DNA of 64,000 nucleotides from DATBDN01 sp963715995 (GTDB lineage: Bacteria > Actinomycetota > Thermoleophilia > Solirubrobacterales > Thermoleophilaceae), in NCBI GenBank assembly GCA_963715995.1, contig OY970283.1, positions 868,001 to 932,000 on the forward strand, written 5' to 3'. Below are positions 40,801 to 48,662 of this stretch, piece after piece; the stretch's first letter is position 1, and each line of letters starts with the position of its first letter. Under the pieces are notes generated by a model, which made no database searches, had not been told where the DNA came from, and was given only the letters and a program-made list of their open reading frames with translations. The translations under genes were made by a program, and so were the position numbers.

Positions 40801-42072
40801 ATGGACAACGTCGTCAAGCTAGAGAAGCCCTCTGCCACCAAGGGCAAGAACACAACTCGTGCCCAAGGGCAGCGGCGGCGACGCAAATCCCGCACGGCGC
40901 TGGTGCTCGGTGGAGGTGGGTTCACGGGCGGCGTCTACGAGATCGGGGCCCTGAGGGCCCTGGATCTGCTGGCGGTCAACAGGACCGTCAACGAGTTCGA
41001 CGTCTACGTTGGGACCAGCGCGGGCTCTTTCGTGGCCGCCCTGGCGGCCAACGGGGTCACGCCTGAAGAGATGATGCGGGTGGTCAACCGGCAGGTGCCG
41101 ACGCCGTTCCGCGACATCGACCGCTCCACGCTCATGCGCCCGAACGCGATCGAGTTCGCGCAGGCGCTGGCCCTGATGCCGCTGCGGATGATCGGCCTGG
41201 CGCGCTCTGTGGTGCAGCAGTTCGGGCAGGTCTCGCTGGTCGACCTGGCGGTGGGCCTCGCGGAGGGGCTGCCCGCCGGCCTCTACGACGGCCGCGGCAT
41301 CGAGAGCTACCTCGCCGAGGTGCTCGGCGACCCCGATCGCACCAACGACTTCCGGATGCTCGACCGCGAGCTCTACCTGACGGCAACCGACCTCGACACC
41401 TGCGAGCGGGTCATTCTCGGCGCCGACGACTGGGACGACGTGCCGATCTCGCGCGCGGTCCAGGCCTCGACGGCGCTGCCGATGATCTACAAGCCGGTCG
41501 AGCTGAAGGGGCGCGAGCTGGTGGACGGCGGCATCCGCTCGACCACGAACGTGGACATCGCCGTGGAGCGCGGGGCCAAGTTCATCGTGGTGGTGAACCC
41601 GCTCGTGCCGTACGTGAACGACTTCCAGAAAGTGGTGCCCACGCTCTCGGGCAGCCGCGTCAGGCGCGTGTCGGACATGGGCTTCCCGCAGATCGGCTAC
41701 CAGACCTTCAAGCTCCTGGCTCACCAGCGGCTGCACGAGGCCGTCAGCCACTGGCGCGAGAAGTACCCGGGCGTCGACATCGTGCTGATCGAGCCGGACC
41801 CCAACGACGAGCTGATGTTCTCGACCAACATCATGAATTACACGAAGCGGATCGACATCGCGCGGCACGGCTTCGAGTCGGTCACGATCAAGCTCGCCAC
41901 CGACTACGACAACTTCCGCGCCATCTGCGCGCGCCACGGCATCGAGATCTCGGCCACGCGCGTGCGCAAGGTGATCAAGCGCTTCACGCAGGAGCGCGAG
42001 AAGACACGCGCCTGGCGCCGCATCCTCGAGCAGACGACGGGCGCGCTGCTGCGCCAGTCGGAAGAGGCTTAG
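40801..42072 (+). CDS. Patatin-like phospholipase
   Basis: 423 residues. The patatin fold is marked by the oxyanion loop LVLGGGGFTGGVYEIGAL, the nucleophile elbow GTSAGSF (Ser) and the catalytic Asp in LVDGGIRS. The first 32 residues are basic and probably disordered, and no signal peptide is seen, so it is likely cytoplasmic or membrane-associated. Lipid substrate unknown. Convergent with the TetR gene, sharing 4 bases. Confidence 0.88.
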   Translation: MDNVVKLEKPSATKGKNTTRAQGQRRRRKSRTALVLGGGGFTGGVYEIGALRALDLLAVNRTVNEFDVYVGTSAGSFVAALAANGVTPEEMMRVVNRQVPTPFRDIDRSTLMRPNAIEFAQALALMPLRMIGLARSVVQQFGQVSLVDLAVGLAEGLPAGLYDGRGIESYLAEVLGDPDRTNDFRMLDRELYLTATDLDTCERVILGADDWDDVPISRAVQASTALPMIYKPVELKGRELVDGGIRSTTNVDIAVERGAKFIVVVNPLVPYVNDFQKVVPTLSGSRVRRVSDMGFPQIGYQTFKLLAHQRLHEAVSHWREKYPGVDIVLIEPDPNDELMFSTNIMNYTKRIDIARHGFESVTIKLATDYDNFRAICARHGIEISATRVRKVIKRFTQEREKTRAWRRILEQTTGALLRQSEEA

Positions 42073-42081
42073 GCCTCTTCC
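42060..42081. terminator. Palindrome between patatin and TetR genes
   Basis: ggaagaggc/gcctcttcc, nine perfect pairs with loop ttag, spanning both stop codons of the convergent genes. Probable bidirectional terminator. Confidence 0.5.
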
Positions 42082-42665
42082 AGATACAGAGTCCGCGTCC
42101 AGATCTGGTGCAGGGTCTCCGAGACCTCGCGCGGCTTCAGCTGCTTGCCGCCACCCAGGCACATGCTCAGGTAGCGCTCGTTCATCCACACCAGCGCGGC
42201 GGCCGTGCGACGCGCCGTCATGCCGGTGGCGCGGCCGTTCTTCTGCTCGGCGCGGATGTGCTCGGCGGTGGCGTCGATGAAGCGCTGCACGAGGCCGTGG
42301 TAGGCCTGCTCGACGTCGGGATCGTCGACGGCGGCGTCGCTGATCGCCCGCAGTACTGGCCCGTGCCGCGCGTAGACCGCGACCACGCCCTCGAGGCCGC
42401 CGTGCAGGTCGCCGCCCTTCAGCCACCTGTCCGCCATCTCGAACAGCTCCGCACCAATCTCGCCGATCAGCCGCAGCACCAGGTCGTGGCGGTCGCGGAA
42501 GTAGACGTAGAAGGCAGGCCGCGACAGCCCGGTGCCCGACATCACCTCGTCGATCGTCAGCTCGCGCAGGGGTCGCTCCCGAAGGAATGCCTCGGCAGAC
42601 TCCAAGATCTCCCGCTCGGCCTCGGCTGGGCTGCGTCGACGTCGGCGGGTGCCCCCATCACCCAT
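42069..42665 (-). CDS. TetR-family transcriptional regulator
   Basis: 198 residues. The N-terminal HTH is LTIDEVMSGTGLSRPAFYVYFRDRHDLV. The rest is helical, with a ligand-domain pattern reminiscent of EthR-type regulators (ALVWMNERYLSMCLGGG). Likely target is a nearby gene: the patatin, the VOC-hisC operon or itself. TACGCT (42674-42679) ends eight bases before ATG 42665, a leaderless-type arrangement. Confidence 0.88.
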   Translation of the reverse strand: MGDGGTRRRRRSPAEAEREILESAEAFLRERPLRELTIDEVMSGTGLSRPAFYVYFRDRHDLVLRLIGEIGAELFEMADRWLKGGDLHGGLEGVVAVYARHGPVLRAISDAAVDDPDVEQAYHGLVQRFIDATAEHIRAEQKNGRATGMTARRTAAALVWMNERYLSMCLGGGKQLKPREVSETLHQIWTRTLYLEEA

Positions 42666-42673
42666 GTGAGCGC

Positions 42674-42679
42674 AGCGTA
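42674..42679 (-). promoter_or_regulatory. -10 box (TACGCT) of the TetR gene
   Basis: TACGCT on the minus strand, eight bases before the ATG, with no Shine-Dalgarno between. Inferred leaderless promoter. Confidence 0.4.
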
Positions 42680-42719
42680 GAGCTAATGCACACGACCCGC
42701 TTTCCCGTCGTGCGAGTTC

Positions 42720-43094
42720 TTACGGTCGCTCGATGAGCTCGATCCGGTAGCCATCCGGGTCGCGCACGAAGCACAGCCGCGAGCCGTTCTCGGACACGGT
42801 GTAGGGCGGCTTCTCGGGCTCGATGCCCTGCTCGGCGAGCTGTGGCAGCACCTGGTCGAGGTCGGTCACCGTGATCGCGATGTGGTTGTAGCCCGTGCCG
42901 AGCTCGTACGAGTCGACGCCGAAGTTGTAGGTCAGCTCGAGCCGCGGGCCGTCGTCCTCGAAGCCCATGAAGACGTTGATCGCCTCCTGGCGGATCGGCA
43001 GGCGCCCGATCTCCTTCATGCCGAGTGCCTCGTAGAACGCCACCGAGCGATCGATCTCGCCGATGCGGTAGCAGGTGTGGATCAGCTCACTCAT
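42720..43094 (-). CDS. VOC-family (glyoxalase I-like) protein
   Basis: 124 residues, single VOC unit: MSELIHTCYRIGEIDRSVAFYEALG, ELTYNFG, GYNHIAITVTDLDQVL, and RDPDGYRIELIE. Metal-ligand positions (His-6, Glu-53, His-71, Glu-121 approximately) are all occupied, as in lactoylglutathione lyase. Real substrate unknown because the thiol cofactor may differ. Start overlaps the hisC stop by 8 bases, so it is cotranscribed. Confidence 0.85.
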   Translation of the reverse strand: MSELIHTCYRIGEIDRSVAFYEALGMKEIGRLPIRQEAINVFMGFEDDGPRLELTYNFGVDSYELGTGYNHIAITVTDLDQVLPQLAEQGIEPEKPPYTVSENGSRLCFVRDPDGYRIELIERP

Positions 43095-44220
43095 TCTCTT
43101 CCTCCTCCGACAATGACCGGCGCAGGGCCAGCAGCAGGCGGCTCGTCTCGTTGGGACCGCGCACGGCGACGCGCACGTGGTCGTCGGCTCCGAGCGGGCC
43201 GCCGGGCGCCACCAGCACGTGCTCGCGCTCGAGCCGTGCCGCGAGGTCTGCGCCGGAGATCCCCTCGATCCTCATCCAGAGGAAGTTTGCCTGGGACGGC
43301 GTGACCTCGACGCCCAGCTCCGAGAGCCCAGCCGTGAGCGCCCCCCGCTGCTCGGAGACAAGCCGGCGGCGCTTGTCGATCTCGCGGTCGGCGATCCCGA
43401 CCGCGTAGTCGGCCGCGGCCTGCGACAGCGCGTTCACGCCGAGCACGGGGGCGATCTTCGTGAGCAGCTCGGTGGAGTCGCGCGAGCCGACGGCGTAGCC
43501 GATCCGCAGGCCCGACAGCCCGTAGGCCTTCGAGAACGTGCGGAACACCGTCAGGCGCGGGAACGCGTCGGTCAGACGCAGGCACGCATCCTCGTCCTCG
43601 ACGTCCTGGAACTGCACGAATGCCTCGTCGAGCAGCACCTCGACGTGGTCGGGCACCTGGCCGACGAGCGTCGCAAGCTCGTCCGCGGGCACGTAGGTGC
43701 CGGTCGGGTCGTTCGGGTTGCAGACGACGAGCGCGCGGGTATCCGGCCCGATCGCGGCGAGCGTGCGCTCGAGGTCCACGCGGTCGTCGCTCAGGTCGAC
43801 CGCCACTGGCCGGCCGCCGGCGCGCGAGGCCATCAGCGGGTAGAGCGGGTAGGAGGGCCAGGGAGTGACCAGTTCGCCCCCACCGCCCAGCAGCGCGTGG
43901 GCCGCCGCCTGGAGCAGCTCGGCGGCGCCGTTGCCGACGACGATGCGCTCGGGGTCCACGCCGTGCCGCCCCGCCAGCCGCCGCCGCAGCCCCTCCGCGT
44001 AGCGGTCCGGATAGCCGTTGATGCGGCCGCGCGCGACGTAGATCGACGCGTTCATCACCTCGGAGTTCGGGATGTCCGGCCACTCGTTGCCCGACAGGTC
44101 GATCAGCGGGATCCGCGTGAGCGCCTGCGCGCGCGCTTCGTCGCGCCTGCGCATGAGCCGCTCGGCGACCTCCGCTTCCGACATCTCGTCGAACTGGCGG
44201 TAGTAGTCGAGCAGGCCCAT
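43087..44220 (-). CDS. hisC: Histidinol-phosphate aminotransferase-like PLP enzyme
   Basis: 377 residues, fold-type I aminotransferase. GNGAAELLQAAAHALLG, VVCNPNDPTGTYVP, LLDEAFVQF and the PLP Lys in FSKAYGLSGLRIGYAVGS are the HisC/CobD-type motifs, and SQANFLWMR follows. Catalyses histidinol phosphate formation if a true HisC; no other his genes are near, so a related aminotransferase role is possible. ATG 44220 overlaps the membrane-protein stop. Confidence 0.87.
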   Translation of the reverse strand: MGLLDYYRQFDEMSEAEVAERLMRRRDEARAQALTRIPLIDLSGNEWPDIPNSEVMNASIYVARGRINGYPDRYAEGLRRRLAGRHGVDPERIVVGNGAAELLQAAAHALLGGGGELVTPWPSYPLYPLMASRAGGRPVAVDLSDDRVDLERTLAAIGPDTRALVVCNPNDPTGTYVPADELATLVGQVPDHVEVLLDEAFVQFQDVEDEDACLRLTDAFPRLTVFRTFSKAYGLSGLRIGYAVGSRDSTELLTKIAPVLGVNALSQAAADYAVGIADREIDKRRRLVSEQRGALTAGLSELGVEVTPSQANFLWMRIEGISGADLAARLEREHVLVAPGGPLGADDHVRVAVRGPNETSRLLLALRRSLSEEEENE

Positions 44221-44696
44221 CAGTGCCAGGGAGCGAGCTCGGGCCCAGGACCTGCGATCACGAGGAACCAGAACGAGAAGAGGACCGCTGCCACGCCCGC
44301 GCTGACCACGAACACGCGCTCGACGATCCCTTCGCGCTGATCGTGGCCGGCGGCACGGCGCACCAGCCGCCAGGCGTGGTCCAGCCGCTTGACGACCACG
44401 AGCGTGAAGAAGAGCGTCACGAGCATCCCGACGAACGGGACGAAGATCGCGAGCTCGATGTTGCCCGTCCAGCCCTGGACGTGGCCGCCGATCCAGAGCC
44501 AGCCGGCTGGCTGGGGACCCCACAGGGTCAGGAGCAGGAAGACCTCGGCGACGAGGATCAGGTAGCCGAGCCACGTGTCAACGCGCCGCCGCCGCGGGCT
44601 GCCCGCGACGGGCAGGTCGCGATAGCGAATCGGGCGCGTCCCGGGACGGCGGCCCACGAAGAGGCCACCGGTGTCGGTGGGGTCGTTGAGCGGCAC
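44220..44696 (-). CDS. Three-helix membrane protein, unknown function
   Basis: 158 residues from GTG 44696. Soluble basic N terminus, then three clear hydrophobic helices (LGYLILVAEVFLLLTLWG, LAIFVPFVGMLVTLFFTLVVV, VFVVSAGVAAVLFSFWFLVIAG). No family recognised. Heads the hisC-VOC operon (ATGA overlap), which does not reveal its role. Confidence 0.65.
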   Translation of the reverse strand: MPLNDPTDTGGLFVGRRPGTRPIRYRDLPVAGSPRRRRVDTWLGYLILVAEVFLLLTLWGPQPAGWLWIGGHVQGWTGNIELAIFVPFVGMLVTLFFTLVVVKRLDHAWRLVRRAAGHDQREGIVERVFVVSAGVAAVLFSFWFLVIAGPGPELAPWH

Positions 44697-44738
44697 CTGT
44701 TGAGTATGCCCACCCTGCCGCAGGGGCAGCCCCGGCTG

Positions 44739-46532
44739 CTAGGCGTAGAGCTGCTCGATCGCGTCCTCGAACTGCTCGTTCACGACCTTGCGCTTGACCT
44801 TCAGCGTCGGCGTGAGCGTGCCCTGCTCCTGCGTCAGGTCCTCGGGCAGGATCGTGAACTTCTTGATCTGCTCGACCCGCCCGTAGTGCTCGTTGACGTC
44901 GTCGATCGCGCGCTGGACCTCCTCGCGCATGGCTTCCGAGGAGAAGACCTCCTCGACCGGGATCTCGTGCTGCTCTGCGAAGCGCGGGATCTCTTCCGGG
45001 TCGAGCGTGATCAGCGCGACGAGGTAGGGGCGGCGATCGCCGATCACGACGGCCTGCGAGATCCACGGGTTCTGCTTGAGCCCGTTCTCCAGGTTGGCGG
45101 GCGTGATGTTCTTGCCGCCCGCCGTGATGATGATGTCCTTCTTCCGGCCGCTGATGAACAGGAAGCCGTCGTCGTCGAGGTGGCCGAGGTCGCCCGTGTG
45201 CAGCCAGCCGTCCGACTCGAGCGTCTCCTTGGTGGCCCCCTCGTCCTTGTAGTAGCCGTGCATCATGTTCGGCCCGCGCAGCAGAATCTCGCCGTCGTCG
45301 GCGATCTTCACCTCGACGCCCGGAAGCGCCTTGCCGACCGACCCGAAGCGGAACTCCTCGAGGGTGTTGACGGTGGCGGCGGTCGAGGTCTCGGTCATGC
45401 CGTAGCCCTCGAGAATCGGTATGCCGCAGGCGTAGAAGAACTCGAGGATCTCCTTGGCGATCGGAGCCGCGCCGGTGACGCACTGCCGGATGCGGCCACC
45501 GAAGAGGTTGCGCACGTTGACGAAGAGTTCCGTCTCGGCGCGATCGAAGTGCTCTTGCAGCTCGGCGGGAACTTCCTCGCCCTGCTCCCGCATCAGCCGC
45601 ACCTTCATCCCGAGCGCAATCGCCTTGTCCATCAGCTCGCGGTCGGGCGCGGCCGAGGTGGCCATCGTGTAGATCTTCTCGAAGATCCGCGGCACCGACG
45701 GGAAGTAGGTCGGCTTGACCTCCATCAGGTTGGGCACGATCTTCTTCGGGTCCTTCTCCCAGTAGGCGATCGGCGCGCCGAGGTCGATCGAGCCGAACTG
45801 CACCAGCAGCGCGAAGGCGTGCGCGAGCGGAAGGAACAGGTAGACGAGGTCGTCCGCGTGGAAGGCCCCGCGCTGCTGGGTCATGTTGATGACCTGGCGG
45901 TAGTTGTCGTGGGTCAGCGCCACGCCCTTCGGCGGCCCGGTGGTGCCGGAGGTGTAGATGAAGATCGCGCTGTCGTCGCCCGTGACCGAGCCGATGCGCT
46001 GTTCGAGGTCCGCATCGTCGCCCTCGCGCCCGCGGGCGCGCAGGTCGTCAAGCGACACGGCGTCGTCGCCCGAATCGTCGCTCGGCTCGAAGATGACGAT
46101 GTGCTCGAGCGCGGGCAGGTCCGCCCGGCAGGCACGCACCTTGGCCAGCTGCTCGGCGTCCTCGACCAAGATCACCTTCGACTCCGAGTGATGGGCCACG
46201 TACTGGACCTCGCTCGGCGAGTTGGTCTGGTAGATCGACACGGACACGCCGCCGGCGGAGAGGATCGCGAAGCACGCGTAAGCCCACTCGGCACGGGTGT
46301 TCGAGAGGATCGCGATGCGGTCGCCCTTCTGCACGCCGAGCGACATGAGCCCGAGCGCTGTCTCGCGCACCGCCTCGCCGAAGTCCTCGAACGAGACGTC
46401 GATCCACTCGTCGCCCTGCTTGTACTTGAGTGCTGTGCGGCCGGCATGCTTGCGCGCCGCAAGCAGCGCAAGGTCGGCCAGCGTCTTCGATCCCGTGCTG
46501 GCCTCGCCAGCGGGAATGGCTGCTACTTCCAA
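44739..46532 (-). CDS. Long-chain fatty-acid--CoA ligase (AMP-forming)
   Basis: 597 residues, FadD15/ACSL type. The AMP-binding signature is YTSGTTGPPKGVALTHDN; GYGMTETS, the GWLHTGDLGHLDDDGFLFISGRKKDIIITAGGKNI hinge and the C-terminal Lys in LKVKRKVV are present. Activates fatty acids for degradation or lipid synthesis. TTG 46532 is preceded by GAGGAGGG, which is itself the 3' arm of a perfect 8-pair hairpin (46536-46554). It follows the 60-residue gene by 27 bases and is probably cotranscribed. Confidence 0.93.
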   Translation of the reverse strand: MEVAAIPAGEASTGSKTLADLALLAARKHAGRTALKYKQGDEWIDVSFEDFGEAVRETALGLMSLGVQKGDRIAILSNTRAEWAYACFAILSAGGVSVSIYQTNSPSEVQYVAHHSESKVILVEDAEQLAKVRACRADLPALEHIVIFEPSDDSGDDAVSLDDLRARGREGDDADLEQRIGSVTGDDSAIFIYTSGTTGPPKGVALTHDNYRQVINMTQQRGAFHADDLVYLFLPLAHAFALLVQFGSIDLGAPIAYWEKDPKKIVPNLMEVKPTYFPSVPRIFEKIYTMATSAAPDRELMDKAIALGMKVRLMREQGEEVPAELQEHFDRAETELFVNVRNLFGGRIRQCVTGAAPIAKEILEFFYACGIPILEGYGMTETSTAATVNTLEEFRFGSVGKALPGVEVKIADDGEILLRGPNMMHGYYKDEGATKETLESDGWLHTGDLGHLDDDGFLFISGRKKDIIITAGGKNITPANLENGLKQNPWISQAVVIGDRRPYLVALITLDPEEIPRFAEQHEIPVEEVFSSEAMREEVQRAIDDVNEHYGRVEQIKKFTILPEDLTQEQGTLTPTLKVKRKVVNEQFEDAIEQLYA

Positions 46533-46535
46533 GTT

Positions 46536-46554
46536 CCCTCCTCGTTGAGGAGGG
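46536..46554 (-). promoter_or_regulatory. Hairpin that occludes the acyl-CoA ligase ribosome-binding site
   Basis: On the minus strand ccctcctc-aac-gaggaggg, eight perfect pairs with a 3-base loop. The 3' arm is the Shine-Dalgarno of the ligase, and its TTG is three bases on. The hairpin also begins 5 bases after the stop of the small upstream gene, so it may attenuate translation, transcription or both. Confidence 0.6.
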
Positions 46555-46559
46555 CGAGT

Positions 46560-46742
46560 CTATGCCTTGGCGAGCTGCGGGTTCGGTGTTCTGGCGTCGT
46601 CCTTCAGCGTTGCCATGAACAGCGTCTTGTCGATCCGACCCTCGAATATCGGCACGCCCATCTGCATGCACTTGGTTATGACTTCTCTACGGTGCATGCC
46701 TGCTTCGCGTGCGAGTTCGGTTGGGGTCAGATGAATCGCCAT
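46560..46742 (-). CDS. 60-residue helix-turn-helix-like small protein
   Basis: ATG 46742, with GGAGGA seven bases upstream, gives MAIHLTPTELAREAGMHRRE followed by VITKCMQMGVPIFEGRIDKT. The first 40 residues look like a small HTH of the kind in excisionases or the IF2 N-terminal module, with the phrase LAREAGMHRREVITKCMQMG as the two helices. A DNA- or RNA-binding role is inferred only. It has the best-defined promoter in the window, with phased A-tracts, and precedes the acyl-CoA ligase, which it may regulate. Confidence 0.7.
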   Translation of the reverse strand: MAIHLTPTELAREAGMHRREVITKCMQMGVPIFEGRIDKTLFMATLKDDARTPNPQLAKA

Positions 46743-46779
46743 TCGCAGTCCTCCTGCGGTCGCTTGCAGCGTTCGCCAC

Positions 46780-46808
46780 TTTTTACCGGGTGAGGTGGAC
46801 GGTGCCAA
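46780..46808 (-). promoter_or_regulatory. Sigma-70-type promoter of the small HTH gene
   Basis: Minus strand TTGGCA (46808-46803), 17-base spacer, TAAAAA (46785-46780). Start of transcription would be near 46773, leaving a leader of about 30 bases that includes the Shine-Dalgarno. Both hexamers are close to consensus, rare in this GC-rich window. Confidence 0.65.
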
Positions 46809-46809
46809 G

Positions 46810-46835
46810 TTTTTTTGTGCTTTTTGCGGGTTTTT
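46810..46835 (-). promoter_or_regulatory. Phased A-tracts (UP-element-like) upstream of the promoter
   Basis: Three A-runs on the minus strand (complement of T at 46810-46816, 46821-46825 and 46831-46835) begin 10-11 bases apart, one helical turn, directly upstream of the -35. Such phasing bends DNA and can bind the alpha C-terminal domain. Confidence 0.55.
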
Positions 46836-46841
46836 GGCCCC

Positions 46842-48320
46842 TCAGATGACCTTGTTGACCTCGCCCGCCGCCCGTTCGCCGGAGCGCACGGCGCCGTCCA
46901 TGTAGCCCGCCCAGTAGTCCGCGGTCTCGGTGCCGGCCCAGTGGATGCGGCCGACCGGCGGGCGGATGTGCGCCCCGAAGCGCGTCAGGACGCCAGGAGC
47001 CATCGACCCGGTGGGGCATCCGCGCGTGTAGGCCTCGGCGGTCCAGTCCATGTCGAAGTAGTCGGAGTCGCCGTGCGCCTCGTCGCCGAACGCCGCCGCC
47101 AGCTCGTCCGCGAACGCCTGCTTGCGTGCCGCCGGGTCGAGCGCGCGGAACGTCTTCGCGTAGCGGCCGCCCACGAAGCCGAGGATCACGCCGGGGGCGC
47201 CGCTCTCGGGAGTGTTGTCGTAGGTCACGCCGGCCGGCCCGGCGGGCAGCACGAACTGCCCGCTGAAGCCCTTCGCCCGCCACCACGGCGTCGGGTAGAT
47301 GAGCTGCGCCTTGATCATGTCGCCGGGCGTGTAGCGCGCCAGCAGCTTCTGCTTGGCGGCCGGGAGCGCCGGCGAGAAGTGGATCCGGCGCGCGAGCGTG
47401 GGCGGCACCGCCACGATCACGCGCTTTGCCTCGACCGTGACGCCGGTCGCCCTGACCAGCACGCCCTTCTTCGTCTGCTTGACCGAGTGGACCGGGGCGT
47501 TCAGCCGGACGCGCTTTCCGAGCGCAGCGGCGACCTTGATCGCGATCTGCTGCGAGCCGCCCTTGATGCGGCTCTCCTGGGCGCCGCCGCCGACCGAGAT
47601 CAGGCGGGCGAAGGCGCCCTGGTTCTTCGCGTCGCCGGCGGCAGCCGTGTAGAAGGCGTTGAACAGCAGCGAGAGCTGCGAAGCGTCCTTGCCGTAGAGC
47701 GCCTGGGCGGCGGCGTCGAGGATCGGCGGGGTGAGCGCGCTCTTCGAGTGCGCCTTCACGAAACCGCCGAGCGTCTGCTTGTCGACGGCGGCGGCTCCCT
47801 TCGAGTGCCACGGCGCCTTCACGCCGGCCGTCTTGCCGAGCGCGTCGGTGGGCGCGAGCAGCGCGAGCTCGTCCTTGTAGACGTTCGCGTCCTCCGGCGG
47901 GTTGGGCAGCCCCGGCACGGCCGGGTAGGTGGAGCGCATGCCGTTCTCGATGTAGACGTTGTCGCCCTGGTTGTAGGTCTTGTAGGTGCCGAGCCCTACG
48001 GCCTTGGCGAGCGCGAGCACGCGGTCCTGCGTCGGGCCGACGTATTCGCCGCCGGCCTTGATCACCTGGCCGTCGCCGAGCGGGTGGTTGAACGTCCGGC
48101 CGCCCACGCGGTCGCGCGCCTCGAGCACGACCACCGAGTGGCCCTGCTTCACGAGCGTGCGTGCGGCGGTCAACCCGGCCAGCCCACCGCCGACGATGGC
48201 GACGTCGGCCTTGACGTGCGATGCGGCCAGAGCGGGTGTGTCGGTGACGGCCACAGCGGCCACTCCGGCGGCCGCCGTGCCGAGCAGGCGGCGGCGAGTG
48301 AAGTGCGTCTGCGAGTCCAT
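46842..48320 (-). CDS. Tat-exported flavin monoamine oxidase
   Basis: 492 residues. The N terminus FTRRRLLGTAAAGVAAVAV is a twin-arginine signal. FAD motif VAIVGGGLAGLTAARTL, then EARDRVGGRTFNHPLG, and the C-terminal FAD contact IHWAGTETADYWAGYMDGAVRSG mark the amine oxidase family. It oxidises an amine, probably in the periplasm or at the cell surface; substrate unknown. ATG 48320; a TAGCTT eight bases upstream suggests a leaderless mRNA. Downstream of its stop, 46743-46841 holds the promoter and A-tracts described. Confidence 0.92.
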   Translation of the reverse strand: MDSQTHFTRRRLLGTAAAGVAAVAVTDTPALAASHVKADVAIVGGGLAGLTAARTLVKQGHSVVVLEARDRVGGRTFNHPLGDGQVIKAGGEYVGPTQDRVLALAKAVGLGTYKTYNQGDNVYIENGMRSTYPAVPGLPNPPEDANVYKDELALLAPTDALGKTAGVKAPWHSKGAAAVDKQTLGGFVKAHSKSALTPPILDAAAQALYGKDASQLSLLFNAFYTAAAGDAKNQGAFARLISVGGGAQESRIKGGSQQIAIKVAAALGKRVRLNAPVHSVKQTKKGVLVRATGVTVEAKRVIVAVPPTLARRIHFSPALPAAKQKLLARYTPGDMIKAQLIYPTPWWRAKGFSGQFVLPAGPAGVTYDNTPESGAPGVILGFVGGRYAKTFRALDPAARKQAFADELAAAFGDEAHGDSDYFDMDWTAEAYTRGCPTGSMAPGVLTRFGAHIRPPVGRIHWAGTETADYWAGYMDGAVRSGERAAGEVNKVI

Positions 48321-48328
48321 GGATGCTC

Positions 48329-48356
48329 AAGCTAACAATCCACGCGCGGGTAGGCT
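48329..48356. promoter_or_regulatory. Divergent -10 boxes for amine oxidase and 80-residue gene
   Basis: Minus-strand TAGCTT (48334-48329) is eight bases from ATG 48320; plus-strand TAGGCT (48351-48356) is nine bases from ATG 48366. The 45-base gap has no Shine-Dalgarno on either side, suggesting back-to-back leaderless promoters. Confidence 0.45.
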
Positions 48357-48365
48357 GCGGCGCTC

Positions 48366-48608
48366 ATGGCCAAGCGTGGCGACGAAGCGTTCATCGACGA
48401 GCTGATGGACACGAGCCTCTACTCGATGGGGGCGTATTTCAGCGACGAGCACCCGGAGCTGGTGGACGAGGTGATCGCGCAGAGCGAGGCGATCGAGGCA
48501 GCCGGCTTGCGCCGCTACACCGACCAGAACGACATCTCGCTGGAGGAGTGCTTCAACACGCTGCTGACGGGGTTGGCGGTGCGCTACTACAAGGCGGTCG
48601 CGGGCTAG
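48366..48608 (+). CDS. Small acidic protein, unknown function
   Basis: 80 residues, MAKRGDEAFIDELMDTSLYS then MGAYFSDEHPELVDEVIAQS. Mostly helical by composition, acidic, no membrane segment and no family recognised. It starts at ATG 48366, divergent from the amine oxidase, and ends about 50 bases before the MFS gene. Codon use matches its neighbours, so it is likely real. Confidence 0.6.
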   Translation: MAKRGDEAFIDELMDTSLYSMGAYFSDEHPELVDEVIAQSEAIEAAGLRRYTDQNDISLEECFNTLLTGLAVRYYKAVAG

Positions 48609-48662
48609 CACCCAGCCGTCGCGTTTGACACAAGCTGCCCCGGGGACCCTCACCGGGAAGTG

